DNA of 64,000 bases from contig JAENZE010000002.1 in the NCBI GenBank assembly GCA_016841425.1, forward strand, positions 251,575-315,574, given 5' to 3'. Made by a program: the position numbers and the translations under genes. Origin of the DNA: Syntrophomonas sp. (GTDB taxonomy: Bacteria; Bacillota; Syntrophomonadia; Syntrophomonadales; Syntrophomonadaceae). The notes under the pieces are model-generated. The model was given only the letters and a program-made list of their open reading frames with translations. It was not told the DNA's origin and searched no databases. Numbering within the stretch: position 1 is the stretch's first letter; every line of letters begins with the position of its first letter. This document shows positions 35,291-43,660 of the stretch, piece after piece.

Positions 35291-35650
35291 CCGAACAATA
35301 AATAGGGGCTGCTCCCTAGGGAGCAACCCTTATTTCATTATCTAGCATATTTGCTGATACTATTAATTGAACCCTATTGACTTACCAGCGGACAGTCGAG
35401 GCTGAAAGCGTCATAGTAATGTTGAGTTAGGTACTAAACATCTGTTATTTAGCGCCAAATTTATAACCTAATTTATACTTGGGGTTATTTTTATTAGTAT
35501 ATATACAAAAAATATAAAAAATATGAATTACGTTGAAGAGAATGTTTTTACATAGCAGATGGAGCAAAATTTGTTATATTGATCTTAATAGGAATTTAAT
35601 ATAAAAAATATCTATGCTGTATACAGGCATACGGGGCTGGGAAGGATAAA
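35291..35650 (+). terminator. Terminator (35301-35335) and otherwise empty AT-rich spacer
   Basis: AATAGGGGCTGCTCCC pairs imperfectly with GGGAGCAACCCTTATT, followed by T-rich sequence, a good terminator for hydA. The remaining 310 bases up to the next start are AT-rich with no gene, riboswitch or convincing promoter pair that I can see. Confidence 0.75.
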
Positions 35651-36367
35651 GTGAGGCTATCAAAGTATTTAGCTGATGCAGGTATTGCATCACGGCGTAA
35701 ATCAGAAAAATTAATATCAGATGGCAGGGTTCAGGTTAACGGGATGGTAGTACTTGAACAGGGGTGTATTGTCAATACGGAGAAAGATATCGTACTGTGT
35801 GATGGCATTCGCGTTAGTGGCCAGGAAAAGATATATTTGCTGCTTAATAAACCTGCTGGCTACTTAAGCAGTGTTAATGATCCCCAGGGCAGGCCAACGG
35901 TGATGGAATTGGTGAAAGATATAAAAGGCAGATTATACCCGGTGGGCCGCCTGGATATGGATACAGAAGGACTGCTTATAATGAGCAATGATGGTGAATT
36001 TACAAATTTGATGATTCATCCCCGGTATCATATCAGTAAAAAATATCAAACATTGGTTGCAGGTCGTATAAATACAGCAGCACTACAAAATTTAGCCCAG
36101 GGCGTGGGACTGGAGGATGGGCTTACTGCACCTGCTTCGGTTGTTATTCTTGAACAAAGGCAGAAATCGACGCTGATTGAGATAGAAATACATGAAGGGC
36201 GTAAAAGACAGGTTAAGAGAATGTGTGCTGCAGTTGGGTTTCCTGTCATTAGTCTCAAAAGAACCCATTTTGGCTTCTTAACACTGGGGAATTTAGGAAT
36301 TGGACAGTACAGACACCTGCATCCGCAGGAGATTGAAGGTTTGTATACACTGGCAACAAGAGATTAG
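35651..36367 (+). CDS. rluB: Ribosomal pseudouridine synthase, RluB/RsuA family
   Basis: Isomerises a uridine in rRNA, probably 23S by similarity to RluB. 238 residues. N-terminal S4 RNA-binding domain (MRLSKYLADAGIASRRKSEK, residues 1-20, and GRVQVNG). The catalytic Asp lies in GRLDMDTEGLLIMSNDGEF (near 101-119), with KKYQTLVAGRI and EGRKRQVKRMCAAVGFPV further on. GTG start (35651) with GGGAAGGA upstream. Alone between two terminator-bearing spacers. RsuA or RluE would share these motifs; the exact target site is not certain. Confidence 0.9.
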   Translation: MRLSKYLADAGIASRRKSEKLISDGRVQVNGMVVLEQGCIVNTEKDIVLCDGIRVSGQEKIYLLLNKPAGYLSSVNDPQGRPTVMELVKDIKGRLYPVGRLDMDTEGLLIMSNDGEFTNLMIHPRYHISKKYQTLVAGRINTAALQNLAQGVGLEDGLTAPASVVILEQRQKSTLIEIEIHEGRKRQVKRMCAAVGFPVISLKRTHFGFLTLGNLGIGQYRHLHPQEIEGLYTLATRD

Positions 36368-36562
36368 ATGCTACTTCTGCTTGGTATCCAGAAATTTAGA
36401 TTCAAAAAAAAGGTCCTATAATAAATTAATATTGAAGTGAAAATATGACTCAAGTCGGTTATAATTATACAAATAGCAGCTTACAGGCTAAAAATATTAA
36501 GTTATAATGAATTTAAATCATGTGCTGTAGCATATTTCAATAGATTGATTGGAGGTAACCCG

Positions 36563-36997
36563 GTGGCAAAACTTAAATTTAAAGTGCGTTTCGATTTTGC
36601 TGCAGAAAGTAAACCAGGCAAACTGTTCTTTGGCAACAAGAATACCATGGAACAGGCTGAGGAAGTACGACAGCACAAGGTAACTCTCTTGAGGAATATA
36701 CCGGTACAAGGTATAAATATTGAGGACATCGATATGGGGCATGAGATTTATTCAATAATAGATGATTATACAAACAAGGTAACCTATTATGCGCCCGTTG
36801 CAATATTTTTCACCGCAGATTCCCTGGAGAATGCCGTGAAATTCACGATGAAGGAAGAGTTCAGGACTATCGAAATCATAGATCCTGATGAGATAAAATT
36901 ATCCCAGATGGAAACTGTAAGGCTTATCCAGAACGTGAATGAGGAGATGCTGAATTTCAAGCAAATTCTGGAGAGAAGAATGGATAACTGGAAGTAG
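36563..36997 (+). CDS. Hypothetical protein upstream of the HDOD gene
   Basis: 144 residues from GTG 36563, chosen for GGAGG seven bases upstream. Not recognised. The N-terminal half alternates basic and hydrophobic residues (AKLKFKVRFDFAAE), then comes an acidic stretch (INIEDIDMGHEIYSIIDDYT). A mixed alpha/beta core follows, with YYAPVAIFFTADSLENAV and a helical end (LIQNVNEEMLNFKQILERR). No signal, membrane span or metal motif. Twenty-four bases separate it from the HDOD gene, so a shared transcript and possibly a shared signalling role are plausible, but this is only context. Confidence 0.6.
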   Translation: MAKLKFKVRFDFAAESKPGKLFFGNKNTMEQAEEVRQHKVTLLRNIPVQGINIEDIDMGHEIYSIIDDYTNKVTYYAPVAIFFTADSLENAVKFTMKEEFRTIEIIDPDEIKLSQMETVRLIQNVNEEMLNFKQILERRMDNWK

Positions 36998-37021
36998 TAG
37001 TTTAACGGGGAGGGTTTTGAT

Positions 37022-37870
37022 ATGAACCAAGTAGCTCTAGAATCAGTAGTTCAATCGGTTGATGAACTGCCATCATTGCCTCAAGTGGCATTAGAAGTAA
37101 TGAGACTTACCAGAGATCCTAATACTTCTGCTCGCGAGCTTAATGATGTGATTTGCCAGGATCAAGCAATAACTGCTAACATGTTACGATTGGCTAATTC
37201 CGCCTATTATGGATTTCCGCGTCTTATAGGTACGGTAGGTGAAGCGGTGGTATTATTGGGCTTTCAGACCGTGCGCAGCATAATACTTACTGCTGCTCTT
37301 GGGGATACCCTTAATAAAGAGGTTAAAGCATATTCCCTGGAAAAGGGAGAGTTGTGGAAGCATTCGATTGGGGTAGCTACAGCGGGCCGAATGATTGCGA
37401 AAAGGGTTGGTTATAAATATCAGGATTTAGCCTATACGGCAGGATTGCTTCACGATGTAGGGAAAATAGTACTAGCAGACTATCTGGATAAATATTGTGC
37501 TGAAGTTATAGAAAAAGTTAATGCTGATAATGTTTCTTTTGCCGATGCTGAATATGAAATACTGGGAATTGATCATGCCCAAACCGGTGGAGAGGTTGCC
37601 AAGAAGTGGAATTTTCCGGCGGAGATAGTAGAAGCAATCAATTTCCATCACACACCTGATTCAGCGGTTCAAGATCCAAAGCTTACCGCTATTACACATA
37701 TTGCGGACATTATGTGTACCGTAATTGGAATAGGAATTGGTGTAGATGGTTTGTTGTATCAAGCATCCGGTCGTGCAGTTGAGATTTTGGGATTGGATGA
37801 GACTATACTGGAAGAGCTTATAGCAGATCTTATAGATGTATTTACTGCTGAGGCCACTGAAGACAAGTAA
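37022..37870 (+). CDS. HDOD-domain signalling protein
   Basis: 282 residues. The HDOD domain starts near residue 13 (VDELPSLPQVALEVMRLT) and includes QAITANMLRLANSAYYGFPR (near 45-64) and LGFQTVRSIILTAAL. An HD-type motif, LLHDVGKIVLADYL (near 143), is retained, with a further His in HAQTGGEVAKKWNFP and NFHHTPD. Some members may therefore hydrolyse cyclic nucleotides while others only bind partners. HDOD proteins are usually signalling adaptors in motility or stress responses. ATG with GGGGAGGG upstream and a strong terminator after it. The specific input is unknown. Confidence 0.85.
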   Translation: MNQVALESVVQSVDELPSLPQVALEVMRLTRDPNTSARELNDVICQDQAITANMLRLANSAYYGFPRLIGTVGEAVVLLGFQTVRSIILTAALGDTLNKEVKAYSLEKGELWKHSIGVATAGRMIAKRVGYKYQDLAYTAGLLHDVGKIVLADYLDKYCAEVIEKVNADNVSFADAEYEILGIDHAQTGGEVAKKWNFPAEIVEAINFHHTPDSAVQDPKLTAITHIADIMCTVIGIGIGVDGLLYQASGRAVEILGLDETILEELIADLIDVFTAEATEDK

Positions 37871-37884
37871 ATATTGGTGTTTAC

Positions 37885-37933
37885 AACGCCTGCGCAAATC
37901 AAAAATAATTTGATTTTGGGCAGGCGTTTTTTT
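37885..37933 (+). terminator. Strong terminator after the HDOD gene
   Basis: AACGCCTGC (37885-37893) pairs with GCAGGCGTT (37920-37928), with an inner TCAAA/TTTGA helix, followed by seven T. Confidence 0.9.
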
Positions 37934-38027
37934 GTGATAATTAACACAAAATTAATTGATATATAACCATTTTACAAGTATACTTTTACACAGTAATTAT
38001 TTTTAAGTCCCATGAAAGGAGAGGCTT

Positions 38028-38711
38028 TTGGGTCATGTAACTATTTTTTCAGGTGCCTTTGGCAGTGGAAAAACAGAAATAGCATTAAATTTTGCCCTGG
38101 AAAGAGCGGGGCAGAGCAAATACAATAAGGTGCTGTTGGCAGACCTGGATACGGCTAATCCCTACTTTGTTGCTAGAGATGCCCGGGACATGCTGGAAGC
38201 AAAAGGAGAGAAAATTAGTATTATCGCACCGGTCCGGGAGTTGGCGCAAGCCGATGTACCTAACTTGCCAGTTGAAATTATTGGTCTATTGCGGACCGAT
38301 AACGAAATGGTAATAGACCTGGCGGGTGACAAATTCGGTGCCCTGGTACTGGGATATATAAGCGGACATATCAGGGCTAGAGAAAATTATGATATGTACC
38401 TGGTCATTAATCCATTCCGGCCTTTTTCCTCTAGTCTGGATGAAGTGATGGAATTAAGCAACCTGCTGGAGAGGGCTGGAAAAATAAAATTTACTGGTAT
38501 TATTAGCAACCCCAACCTGGTAGAAGAAACAACAGCGGACTTGATAAAAGAAGGACATCGTAGGGTGGTAGGATTTGCAACAAAACTGAAAATTCCTGTA
38601 GCATACCTTGCGGTAGAGAGCAAACACTATCAGGAACTTTATCCTGAATATGGCAGCAGTCTTAAACAGATCAAATTATTTTTGAGACCCGATTGGATAA
38701 GGGGCTTTTAG
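38028..38711 (+). CDS. P-loop ATPase associated with 2-oxoacid:ferredoxin oxidoreductase
   Basis: 227 residues from TTG 38028 after AAAGGAGAGG. Walker A is IFSGAFGSGKTEIALN (residues 5-20), a deviant SIMIBI-like loop. LLADLDTANPYFVARDAR (near 36) resembles the switch region of MinD/ParA-like and GTPase-adaptor ATPases, and VIDLAGDKFGALVLG (near 95) supplies the Walker B-type Asp. Function unknown. It lies 13 bases before the ferredoxin subunit gene of the oxidoreductase, in the same direction. A role in assembling or loading that Fe-S/TPP enzyme is an attractive inference, not shown. Confidence 0.65.
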   Translation: MGHVTIFSGAFGSGKTEIALNFALERAGQSKYNKVLLADLDTANPYFVARDARDMLEAKGEKISIIAPVRELAQADVPNLPVEIIGLLRTDNEMVIDLAGDKFGALVLGYISGHIRARENYDMYLVINPFRPFSSSLDEVMELSNLLERAGKIKFTGIISNPNLVEETTADLIKEGHRRVVGFATKLKIPVAYLAVESKHYQELYPEYGSSLKQIKLFLRPDWIRGF

Positions 38712-38724
38712 GAGGGAATGAAGG

Positions 38725-38940
38725 ATGGCGAAGGGCAGGGTTAAGTTTTTTACTGACCGCTGCAAAGCCTGTGGGCTTTGTATAGAATTTTGTCCCCAAG
38801 ATGTACTGGGCTTTGATGAACATACTATCAATACCCTGGGTTATCATCCCATAAAAGATTTAAAACCTGAATTATGTACAGGCTGTGCTATATGTGGAGT
38901 GGTCTGCCCGGATCTGGTTATTGAGGTTGAGAGGGAGTGA
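38725..38940 (+). CDS. korD: 2-oxoacid:ferredoxin oxidoreductase, delta (ferredoxin-like) subunit
   Basis: 71 residues with two 4Fe-4S motifs, CKACGLCIEFCP (near 13) and CTGCAICGVVCP (near 51), that carry electrons out of the enzyme to ferredoxin. ATG with AGGAGGGAATGA upstream. First of the four oxidoreductase genes, in the order delta, alpha, beta, gamma typical of KorDABC/VorDABC. Substrate could be 2-oxoglutarate or branched-chain 2-oxoacids. Confidence 0.9.
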   Translation: MAKGRVKFFTDRCKACGLCIEFCPQDVLGFDEHTINTLGYHPIKDLKPELCTGCAICGVVCPDLVIEVERE

Positions 38941-38944
38941 TAGT

Positions 38945-40000
38945 ATGGAAAGAGTATTGATGAAAGGTAATGAAGCGTTGGCCGAAGGAGCGATTCTTGC
39001 AGGCTGCCGGGGGTTTTTCGGATATCCGATTACACCTTCCAGTGAGATAGCTGAATATATGGCAAGGAAAATGCCTAAAATAGGTGGAGTTTTTGTTCAG
39101 GCGGAGAGCGAGCTAGCAGCAATTAATATGGTTTACGGCGGAGCATCAACAGGTGCACGGGTAATGACAGCATCTTCCAGTCCGGGTTTAAGTCTTAAAC
39201 AGGAAGGTATATCATTTATTGCTGAAGCGGAGCTTCCCTGTTTGATTGTAAATATTTCTCGTGGTGGGCCTGGTCTGGGAGGTATACAGCCGGCCCAATC
39301 TGACTATTTCCAGGCAACCCGCGGTGGCGGCCATGGAGATTATCATACTATAGTCCTGGCCCCTTCAGGATCCCAGGAAATGATGGATTTTGCTATGGAA
39401 GCTTTTGAACTGGCCGATAAATATCGCATTCCAGTTATGATTATGGCTGAAGGAACCTTGGGTAATATTATGGAACCTATTATCATGAGAGAACCGGTAT
39501 CAAAATTTATCGAAAAACCTTGGGCAACAACTGGATGTAAGGATAGGAAACCCAACATTGTAAATACCCTTCATCTAGGAAATGAAGAATTAGAAAACAG
39601 AAATCATCAGCTATTTAATAAATATCAGATTATCAATGAAAATGAAAAAAGGGCAGATACTTTTCTGGTAGAGGATGCAGAATTGGTAGTGGTAGCTTTT
39701 GGAATTATGTCACGTATAGTGAAAAAGGCAGTTGTTGAAGCACGTAAGCAAGGGGTAAAAGCTGGTTTAGTAAGACCGGTTACCCTGTGGCCATTCCCCG
39801 ATGAGCATATACGTACAGCCGCGAAGAACGCCAGGTTATTCCTATCGGTGGAGATCAGCATGGGACAGATGATACAGGACATACAATTAGCACTGGCAGG
39901 CAGTGTGCCGGTTGAATTTTACGGACGAATAGGATTTACACCTAACCCAGAGGAAATACTGCAGGAAATTCTTCGTCTAGCTGAAAGGGAGGGATTATAA
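38945..40000 (+). CDS. korA: 2-oxoacid:ferredoxin oxidoreductase, alpha subunit
   Basis: 351 residues from ATG 38945. [17 protein letters not shown] (near 24) is the family N-terminal signature, and [20 protein letters not shown] (near 53-72) and [17 protein letters not shown] (near 105) follow. Domain II carries [13 protein letters not shown]. Pairs with the TPP-binding beta subunit, whose ATG overlaps its stop by one base. In a syntroph the enzyme may run in the synthetic direction to make 2-oxoglutarate for glutamate, or oxidise branched 2-oxoacids; the sequence alone does not decide. Confidence 0.92.
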   Translation: MERVLMKGNEALAEGAILAGCRGFFGYPITPSSEIAEYMARKMPKIGGVFVQAESELAAINMVYGGASTGARVMTASSSPGLSLKQEGISFIAEAELPCLIVNISRGGPGLGGIQPAQSDYFQATRGGGHGDYHTIVLAPSGSQEMMDFAMEAFELADKYRIPVMIMAEGTLGNIMEPIIMREPVSKFIEKPWATTGCKDRKPNIVNTLHLGNEELENRNHQLFNKYQIINENEKRADTFLVEDAELVVVAFGIMSRIVKKAVVEARKQGVKAGLVRPVTLWPFPDEHIRTAAKNARLFLSVEISMGQMIQDIQLALAGSVPVEFYGRIGFTPNPEEILQEILRLAEREGL

Positions 40001-40743
40001 TGAAGAAAGTATTCCAGAAGCCTGAGAGTTTGACGGATGCCAAGAATCATTATTGTCCCGGTTGTTCTCATGGTATAATTCATCGACTGGTAGCTGAGTG
40101 TATGGACGAAATGAATATACGTGAGAAGACCATTGGAGTTTGTCCGGTGGGATGCTCAGTCCTGGCCTATGATTATTTTAACTGTGACATGCTGGAGGCA
40201 GCTCATGGAAGGGCACCTGCCATCGCGACTGCCATTAAAAGGCTATTACCCGACCGGTTTTTATTCACCTATCAGGGTGATGGAGACCTGGCATCCATTG
40301 GAATGGCAGAAATTGTTCATGCATCAGCCCGGGGTGAAAAAATTACCGTAATATTTGTGAATAATACCCTTTACGGGATGACCGGTGGACAGATGGCCCC
40401 GACCACTCTGCTGGGGCAGGTGACAACTACATCGCCTTATGGCAGGAAAGCTGAAAACGAAGGATATCCTATGAAGATGGCTGAGCTGTTGAGCAGTAAT
40501 GAGGGATCAGCATATATTTGCAGGACTGCAGTCAATAATCCTGCTAATATAAATCGAACTAAACGGGCTATTAAGAAGGCGCTGCAAGTACAGGAGAAAG
40601 GTTTGGGATTTTCGATGGTAGAGGTCCTATCGGCCTGTCCTACCAACTGGGGTTTAAGTCCGCTGGATGGGATGAAATGGATAGAGGATAATATGATACC
40701 GTACTATCCTCTGGGAGAATTTAAGGTTAAGGAGGAGCAGTAG
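40000..40743 (+). CDS. korB: 2-oxoacid:ferredoxin oxidoreductase, beta (TPP-binding) subunit
   Basis: 247 residues. Binds thiamine diphosphate: [13 protein letters not shown] (near residue 18) holds two cysteines of the family. The TPP/Mg motif is [16 protein letters not shown] ending in [18 protein letters not shown] (about 90-131). ATG 40000 overlaps korA; AGGGAGGG lies upstream. Forms the catalytic core with KorA. Confidence 0.93.
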   Translation: MKKVFQKPESLTDAKNHYCPGCSHGIIHRLVAECMDEMNIREKTIGVCPVGCSVLAYDYFNCDMLEAAHGRAPAIATAIKRLLPDRFLFTYQGDGDLASIGMAEIVHASARGEKITVIFVNNTLYGMTGGQMAPTTLLGQVTTTSPYGRKAENEGYPMKMAELLSSNEGSAYICRTAVNNPANINRTKRAIKKALQVQEKGLGFSMVEVLSACPTNWGLSPLDGMKWIEDNMIPYYPLGEFKVKEEQ

Positions 40744-40744
40744 A

Positions 40745-41296
40745 ATGGATAGGGAACAGCAGGTATTGTTTGCAGGATTTGGAGGACAGGGAGTTCTTTC
40801 CATGGGACAATTTCTCACTCACCTGGCTATGAATGCAGGAAAAGAAGTGTCCTGGGTACCTTCCTATGGAGCTGAAATGAGGGGCGGTACTGCTAACTGC
40901 CTGGTAACTATAAGTGAAGAAGAGATAAGTTCTCCTCTAACCGAGAACCCAATGGCAGCAGTAATTATGAATGGACCTTCGTTGGACAAATTTGAAAATC
41001 GGATTAAACCTAATGGAACCCTGGTGATTAACTCTTCCATGGTAAATCGGATGCCGGAAAGGAATGACCTTAATGTCCTTCAGATGCCAGTGAATCAGAT
41101 TGCTGCAGAAATAGGCAATGTGCGGGGAGCTAATATGATTATACTGGGAGCTTATCTGCAGAAGACGGGTATAGTTGAAGTAGAGGAGGCTCTGGAATAT
41201 CTGGGGGTAGTATTTAAAGGTAAAAGTGAGAATATAATAGAACAGAATAGGGCTGCCTTTATGGCCGGGGTAGAATATGCCCGCAGCGAATGGTGA
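40745..41296 (+). CDS. korC: 2-oxoacid:ferredoxin oxidoreductase, gamma subunit
   Basis: 183 residues. The signature LFAGFGGQGVLSMGQFL (residues 8-24), VSWVPSYGAEMRGGTANCLV (about 35-54) and the C-terminal NRAAFMAGVEYAR are typical of the gamma domain that closes the complex and binds CoA-side elements. Starts one base after the korB stop with AAGGAGGAG upstream. The 292-bp palindromic element begins seven bases after its stop, so that element may have replaced or serves as its terminator. Confidence 0.93.
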   Translation: MDREQQVLFAGFGGQGVLSMGQFLTHLAMNAGKEVSWVPSYGAEMRGGTANCLVTISEEEISSPLTENPMAAVIMNGPSLDKFENRIKPNGTLVINSSMVNRMPERNDLNVLQMPVNQIAAEIGNVRGANMIILGAYLQKTGIVEVEEALEYLGVVFKGKSENIIEQNRAAFMAGVEYARSEW

Positions 41297-41302
41297 TTCA
41301 AA

Positions 41303-41594
41303 GGGACGGTCCGAGACCACTGAAAAAGTCCCAAAACTTGCGCCAGGGTATGTATAAATATACTGGCGGCCGTTGGCGAAGCATGGGTAACAACATCCTG
41401 CGAAGGCGATTAGCGGAAGGGGGCGAGCGGCACGGACGCCGCGAGAGCGCCGCTGAGCACGGATGCGAATTGGCGCTGTACCCCTGGAGGTAATCGACAA
41501 GCAGTTAATGTTGTCCATGCGCAGACTGGGAGCAAGTGTATTTATGCATACCCGTTTACCCAAATAGCCTTTTTCAGTGGTCTCGGACGGTCCC
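41303..41594. repeat. MITE-like palindromic element, 292 bp
   Basis: The ends are 26-base inverted repeats with one central mismatch: 41303-41328 (GGGACGGTCCGAGACCACTG then AAAAAG) against 41569-41594. Pairing continues imperfectly inwards (GGGTATGTATAAATATACTG against GGGTATGCATAAATACACTT). The interior around 41400-41470 is far richer in G and C than the surrounding DNA. No transposase gene is inside; the longest frame is about 67 codons and meaningless. No clear target duplication flanks it. Probably a non-autonomous mobile element or a large REP-type element. Confidence 0.8.
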
Positions 41595-41894
41595 TGACTC
41601 ATTTTTCTAACAGATAAATATGAATTATGATTATTGATAGGGGGAAGCAATCGTTTTCCTCTTTCTTATTTTTGTTGATTTTTAACCTGGACTCAAGCAA
41701 CTATAAGGATAATACCTTAATCAGACTAATTGAGTAAATTGCTGCACGCTGCTTTGAATCGGCATATACCAAACGCAAAGTATTAATTAACTGTTTCACT
41801 TACAGGCTGCCAACCTTCTTTATTTGCAATTTAATGGATATTCTTATACTTCCGGGCATAATATAGAGGAGAAATTACTGCCGGGGGGATAATT
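41595..41894 (+). other. Intergenic spacer
   Basis: Three hundred AT-rich bases. A weak hairpin (AGGGGGAA with TTTTCCTCT near 41639-41662, then a T-rich run) could end korC transcription. Nothing else was seen; the promoter of the next gene is not obvious. Confidence 0.4.
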
Positions 41895-42383
41895 TTGAAA
41901 AAGTTCATTGAAAAGGTTGAAAAATACCTTATTCGTACCGTTGTTCTGGCGTTCGTAGCCTTAATTATTGTTCAGGGGTTAATGACCCATGATGACATGC
42001 GTCTCTACTTGAGTTGGGGAGAAAGACTGGATGGTCAAGCTATTGAATATCCCGTTAACTCAGCAGAGCAGGATAATGGAGCGGAGAATATGGATACTAT
42101 TAATTCCCCCTATGCCAAACTGGTCCTATCATTAGAAAAGTTTTCTTCCCTGCCCCGGGCATCAGTTCTGGTTAACGGGAAAGAATACGCTTCTTTTGAA
42201 AAAGATGAAGTACAGATTAAGCTTATGGCCGGGGACGTGGTTGAAATAGATGCCTCAGCCTACGAATTTCCAGTATCATTTAAAGTGGAGCAGGTGTCCG
42301 ATAATGTTGCTTTTCCAGTTGAGGAAGAAATTTATGTATGCAATCACGATATAGTAATGATAGGTAAAATTGTAGTAAAATAG
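41895..42383 (+). CDS. Hypothetical signal-anchored protein
   Basis: 162 residues from TTG 41895 with CCGGGGGGAT upstream. The N-terminus is basic (KKFIEKVEKYLIRT) and followed by one span (VVLAFVALIIVQGLMT, residues 16-31), so it is probably anchored with its remainder outside. The outer part has a poorly conserved, Asn/Glu-rich linker (about 48-68). A beta-rich domain with PRASVLVNGKEYASFEKDEV and a DVVEIDAS segment follows, reminiscent of small Ig-like or secretion-associated folds. Not recognised. It precedes the HutP-family gene by 47 bases. Confidence 0.6.
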   Translation: MKKFIEKVEKYLIRTVVLAFVALIIVQGLMTHDDMRLYLSWGERLDGQAIEYPVNSAEQDNGAENMDTINSPYAKLVLSLEKFSSLPRASVLVNGKEYASFEKDEVQIKLMAGDVVEIDASAYEFPVSFKVEQVSDNVAFPVEEEIYVCNHDIVMIGKIVVK

Positions 42384-42430
42384 ACTCACACTCGTTAAGC
42401 AGGCATGATTTATAAACTGGGAGGCTAAAA

Positions 42431-42847
42431 ATGGTTATTGGCAGCAAGGTAGTAGCAAGTGCAGCGATTAAAATGGCAGTTACTCTTTCCCGTGATGAAG
42501 AAAACATGTTGAAAAAACAACTGATGAAAGAATGTGAAGTTAAATCAGTAGCAGTAGATTATGGAGGAGAGTTCGTAAGTTCAGTAGGTAAGATAGTAGA
42601 ACGGGCCGTTGTTGCTGCAAAGAGAGAAGGTGTCATCAGAGATACCCATGCAGAGGAAGGAGCAGTTGCCGGGGCTACCCGGGAAGCCATCAGTCAGATA
42701 ATGCCCAAGGCTTTGGGATTGAATGTAGGGGGAAAGATAGGCATCGCCAGGCATCAGGATCATGTTAGTGTAGCTATTTTTCTTGGTATAGGACTGCTTC
42801 ATTTGGATGAAGTCAGCATTGGATTAGGGCATAGAGCAGTATCTTAG
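42431..42847 (+). CDS. HutP-family protein
   Basis: 138 residues. The C-terminal part, HAEEGAVAGATREAISQIMP (near 73-92) and GLNVGGKIGIARHQDHVSVAIFLG... (near 96 on) ending in GLGHRAVS, matches the HutP family. Bacillus HutP is an RNA-binding antiterminator that needs histidine and Mg2+ to switch on histidine utilisation genes. No hut genes are present here. The next gene is chorismate mutase, so this clostridial relative may sense another metabolite or act elsewhere. ATG with GGGAGG upstream. Confidence 0.8.
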   Translation: MVIGSKVVASAAIKMAVTLSRDEENMLKKQLMKECEVKSVAVDYGGEFVSSVGKIVERAVVAAKREGVIRDTHAEEGAVAGATREAISQIMPKALGLNVGGKIGIARHQDHVSVAIFLGIGLLHLDEVSIGLGHRAVS

Positions 42848-42874
42848 AACTAAAATGGAAGAGGTAGAAGAAGT

Positions 42875-43237
42875 ATGTTGGTCAGAGGAATACGTGGTGC
42901 GACCACCATTGAAAAAGACCAGGAAGATGAAATCCTGGCCGCAACTATTGAATTGCTGCAGGTGATAAAGCAGGAAAATAAGATAGATATAGAAGATATA
43001 GCAAGTATTTTATTTACTACTACTTCTGATATTAAGTCAGCTTTTCCTGCCCTGGCGGCTCGTAAGATTGGTTGGGATAAAGTACCCTTGTTATGTTTTC
43101 AGGAAATAGAGGTTCCAGGCGCTCTGTCCCGATGCATAAGGGTGCTGATGCATGTAAATACCGATAAAAAGCAGGATGAAATTAAGCATATTTACCTCAA
43201 GGATGCCCGTCAATTAAGAAAAGACATTTCCGGATGA
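42875..43237 (+). CDS. aroH: Chorismate mutase, AroH type
   Basis: Rearranges chorismate to prephenate for Phe/Tyr synthesis. 120 residues, like Bacillus AroH. Active-site elements are visible: RGIRGATTIEKDQEDEI (residues 4-20, with Arg7), LFTTTSDIKSAFPALAARK (near 49-67), and PLLCFQEIEVPGALSRCIRV (about 71-90) with Cys and Arg. ATG with GGAAGAGG upstream. The stop lies nine bases from the convergent yjbQ-type gene, leaving no room for a separate terminator. DAHP synthase lies 1.6 kb further on. Confidence 0.93.
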   Translation: MLVRGIRGATTIEKDQEDEILAATIELLQVIKQENKIDIEDIASILFTTTSDIKSAFPALAARKIGWDKVPLLCFQEIEVPGALSRCIRVLMHVNTDKKQDEIKHIYLKDARQLRKDISG

Positions 43238-43246
43238 TTGCCCCGG

Positions 43247-43660
43247 CTATTCACCCATTATCTTTATCACTACTCGCTTTCTGCGTTTTCCATCGAATTC
43301 TGCATAAAATATCTGCTGCCAGGGGCCGAGATCCAGTTTACCTTCAGTAACCGGCACCACTACTTGATGATGAACAAGTATACTCTTCAAATGAGCATCG
43401 CCGTTGTCTTCACCAGTACGATGATGGTTATAATCTGGTCCGAAAGGGGCAATTGACTCCAGCATGTTGTCTATATCCTGGATAATACCTGATTCATTAT
43501 CGTTTACATAAACACCAGCACTAATATGCATGGCGCTTACCAGGACCATACCCTCAGATATGCCGCTATTTTTTAATGCCGATTTAACATGGTCGGTTAT
43601 CCTAACATATTCTCTGCGAGTAGACGTGTTAAACCACAGATATTCGGTATGAAACTTCAC
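43247..43660 (-). CDS. YjbQ/UPF0047-family protein
   Basis: 137 residues. The family core [19 protein letters not shown] (near 45-63), the His-rich [19 protein letters not shown] (near 76-94), and [20 protein letters not shown] (near 103-122) are all seen. Members are annotated as secondary thiamine-phosphate synthases from a multicopy-suppressor activity; their real role is unsettled. GTG start with AGGAGG eight bases upstream. It directly follows the nitrilase gene on the minus strand with no gap, so the two are co-transcribed. Confidence 0.9.
   Translation of the reverse strand: MKFHTEYLWFNTSTRREYVRITDHVKSALKNSGISEGMVLVSAMHISAGVYVNDNESGIIQDIDNMLESIAPFGPDYNHHRTGEDNGDAHLKSILVHHQVVVPVTEGKLDLGPWQQIFYAEFDGKRRKRVVIKIMGE

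Noticed and set aside
41290-41493. Open frame inside the 292-bp element
   Set aside because: It starts in korC and reads an inverted repeat; no ribosome site, and the residues are typical of random GC-rich DNA.
40937-41650. Long minus-strand open frame (237 codons) across korC and the palindromic element
   Set aside because: It is antisense to a clear korC gene and its second half lies in the inverted-repeat element; the product has no recognisable features.
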